DNA of 14,799 nt from Blastococcus sp. (GTDB taxonomy: Bacteria; Actinomycetota; Actinomycetes; Mycobacteriales; Geodermatophilaceae): contig JAOPUS010000377.1 in assembly GCA_025963345.1 (NCBI GenBank), positions 1-14,799 on the forward strand. The letters run 5' to 3'. The first letter of the stretch is position 1; every line of letters begins with the position of its first letter. The notes below the pieces were generated by a model, which saw only the letters and a list, made by a program, of their open reading frames with translations, ran no database searches and was not told where the DNA came from. Below, in pieces: positions 13,846-14,799 of this stretch. A program made the position numbers and the translations under genes.

Positions 13846-14799
13846 GTGAGCCTCCCCGAACCTGCTGAGCTGGTCCCCGGTCTGGACCGGTGGCGGGACC
13901 TTCCCGCTGCCCAGCAGCCGCAGTGGCCCGACCGGCCCGCCCTCGACGCCGTCCTCGACACGCTCTCGACCGTGCCGCCCATCGTGGCGCCTGCCGAGAT
14001 CGACTCGTTGCGGGCCCAGCTCGCCGATGTTGCGCTGGGCAAGGCGTTCCTGCTCCAGGGTGGCGACTGCGCCGAGACCTTCGACCTCAACACCGAGCCG
14101 CACCTGCAGAGCACCACGCGGACGCTGCTGCAGATGGCCGTCGTCCTCACCTACGGCGCCAGCGTGCCGGTGGTGAAGGTCGGCCGGGTCGCCGGCCAGT
14201 ACGCCAAGCCGCGCTCGTCGGACACCGACGCCCTCGGCCTGCCGTCCTACCGCGGTGACATGGTCAACTCGCTCGAGCCCGTGCTCGAGAAGCGGATCCC
14301 CGACCCGTACCGGCTGGTGCGGGCCTACGCGAACTCCGCCGCCGCGATGAACATGATCCGGGCCTACGCCCGCGGCGGTCTGGCCGACCTGCACGCGGTG
14401 CACGACTGGAACAAGGACTTCGTCGCCAACTCCCCGGCCGGCGTCCGCTACGAGGTCATCGCCCGCGAGATCGACCGGGCGCTGGCGTTCATGAAGGCCT
14501 GCGGCATCGATGACGCCGCGCTGCGCGGGGTCGAGCTCTACAACAGCCACGAGGCGTTGATCCTCGACTACGAGCGCGCGCTGCTGCGCGTGCACGAGGG
14601 CAAGGCCTACGCCTCCTCGGCGCACTTCGTCTGGGTGGGGGAGCGCACCCGGCAGATGGACGGCGCCCACATCGAGTTCGTCTCGAAGCTGGCCAACCCG
14701 ATCGGCGTCAAGATCGGTCCGACGACGACGCCCGAGCAGGCCACCGAGCTGGTGGAGCGCCTCGACCCCGACGGCCTGCCGGGCAAGCTGACGCTGATC
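13846..14799 (+). CDS. aroG: Type II 3-deoxy-D-arabino-heptulosonate 7-phosphate (DAHP) synthase (C-terminus cut by window edge)
   Basis: This enzyme joins phosphoenolpyruvate and erythrose 4-phosphate in the first step of the shikimate pathway. The 318 visible residues run off the window; the family is usually about 450-465 residues. Plant-like type II motifs are clear: LQGGDCAETFD (70-80) with Cys75, a metal ligand by comparison with the M. tuberculosis enzyme, KVGRVAGQYAKPRSSD (111-126) with Arg114 in the PEP site, GLPSYRGDMVN, LHAVHDWN, ELYNSHEALILDYE, SSAHFVWVGERTRQ, and NPIGVKIGPTT. The GTG at 13846 is chosen because the protein aligns from there with a typical N-terminal extension and a TACCCT box lies 7 nt upstream. 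Regulation by aromatic amino acids is usual in the family but cannot be read from this part. Confidence 0.95.
   Translation, partial: MSLPEPAELVPGLDRWRDLPAAQQPQWPDRPALDAVLDTLSTVPPIVAPAEIDSLRAQLADVALGKAFLLQGGDCAETFDLNTEPHLQSTTRTLLQMAVVLTYGASVPVVKVGRVAGQYAKPRSSDTDALGLPSYRGDMVNSLEPVLEKRIPDPYRLVRAYANSAAAMNMIRAYARGGLADLHAVHDWNKDFVANSPAGVRYEVIAREIDRALAFMKACGIDDAALRGVELYNSHEALILDYERALLRVHEGKAYASSAHFVWVGERTRQMDGAHIEFVSKLANPIGVKIGPTTTPEQATELVERLDPDGLPGKLTLI

Noticed and set aside
12688..14670. 660-codon minus-strand open frame covering phosphofructokinase and DAHP synthase
   Set aside because: Shadow of two unmistakable plus-strand enzymes; the composition is low-information and no family motif is present.
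1..14799. tRNA, rRNA, CRISPR array, insertion sequence or phage genes
   Set aside because: No cloverleaf, rRNA segment, regular repeat array, transposase or integrase could be recognised on either strand.

Overview
The window is very GC-rich, dense and strongly GTG-start-biased DNA from a high-GC actinobacterium. The gene content (type II DAHP synthase, an RNase AS exoribonuclease of the mycobacterial type, an actinobacterial PlsC) and the style of the sequence suggest a soil member of the Geodermatophilaceae or a relative. That placement is inference; no rRNA or other lineage marker is present. Twelve complete genes, two edge-truncated genes and one pseudogene fill almost the whole window.

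Layout. (i) 1-2634, minus strand: a truncated ornithine cyclodeaminase-type (TIGR00300) gene with a tandem palindromic element upstream, then an esterase/lipase translationally coupled to a small two-helix membrane protein. (ii) 2752-3513, plus strand: PlsC, ended by a nested hairpin between convergent genes. (iii) 3571-8087: a divergent catabolic-looking locus. On the minus strand lie a Baeyer-Villiger monooxygenase (BVMO), an alpha/beta hydrolase and a TetR regulator; on the plus strand lie an SDR dehydrogenase and a SnoaL-like protein. The shared 105-bp control region holds two copies of a GAGCAGTGCTC palindrome. (iv) 8100-9837, minus strand: an acetyltransferase pseudogene and glycerol kinase. 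(v) 9950-10438, plus strand: an RNase AS-type exoribonuclease. (vi) 10461-12691, minus strand: a cytochrome P450 and an NmrA-like reductase, separated by a long hairpin. (vii) 12778-14799, plus strand: a phosphofructokinase with pyrophosphate-type active-site residues, then a truncated type II DAHP synthase.

How the parts fit. PlsC, RNase AS, phosphofructokinase and DAHP synthase look like a conserved actinobacterial backbone that here has been spread apart by accessory oxidative-metabolism genes. The BVMO locus has the enzymes expected for the route alcohol to ketone (SDR), ketone to ester or lactone (BVMO), ester to acid plus alcohol (hydrolase), with its own TetR switch. Four genes (TIGR00300, glpK, RNase AS, aroG) share a TANNNT box exactly 7 nt before the start codon, which predicts leaderless transcripts.

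Most notable observations: the doubled operator positioned on both predicted -35 boxes of the BVMO/SDR divergon; Asp104/Lys124 in the phosphofructokinase, predicting pyrophosphate rather than ATP as donor; a P450 with valine in place of the conserved I-helix acid; and an acetyltransferase relic with recognisable ends in three different frames. I did not find a clear candidate for a wholly new system.
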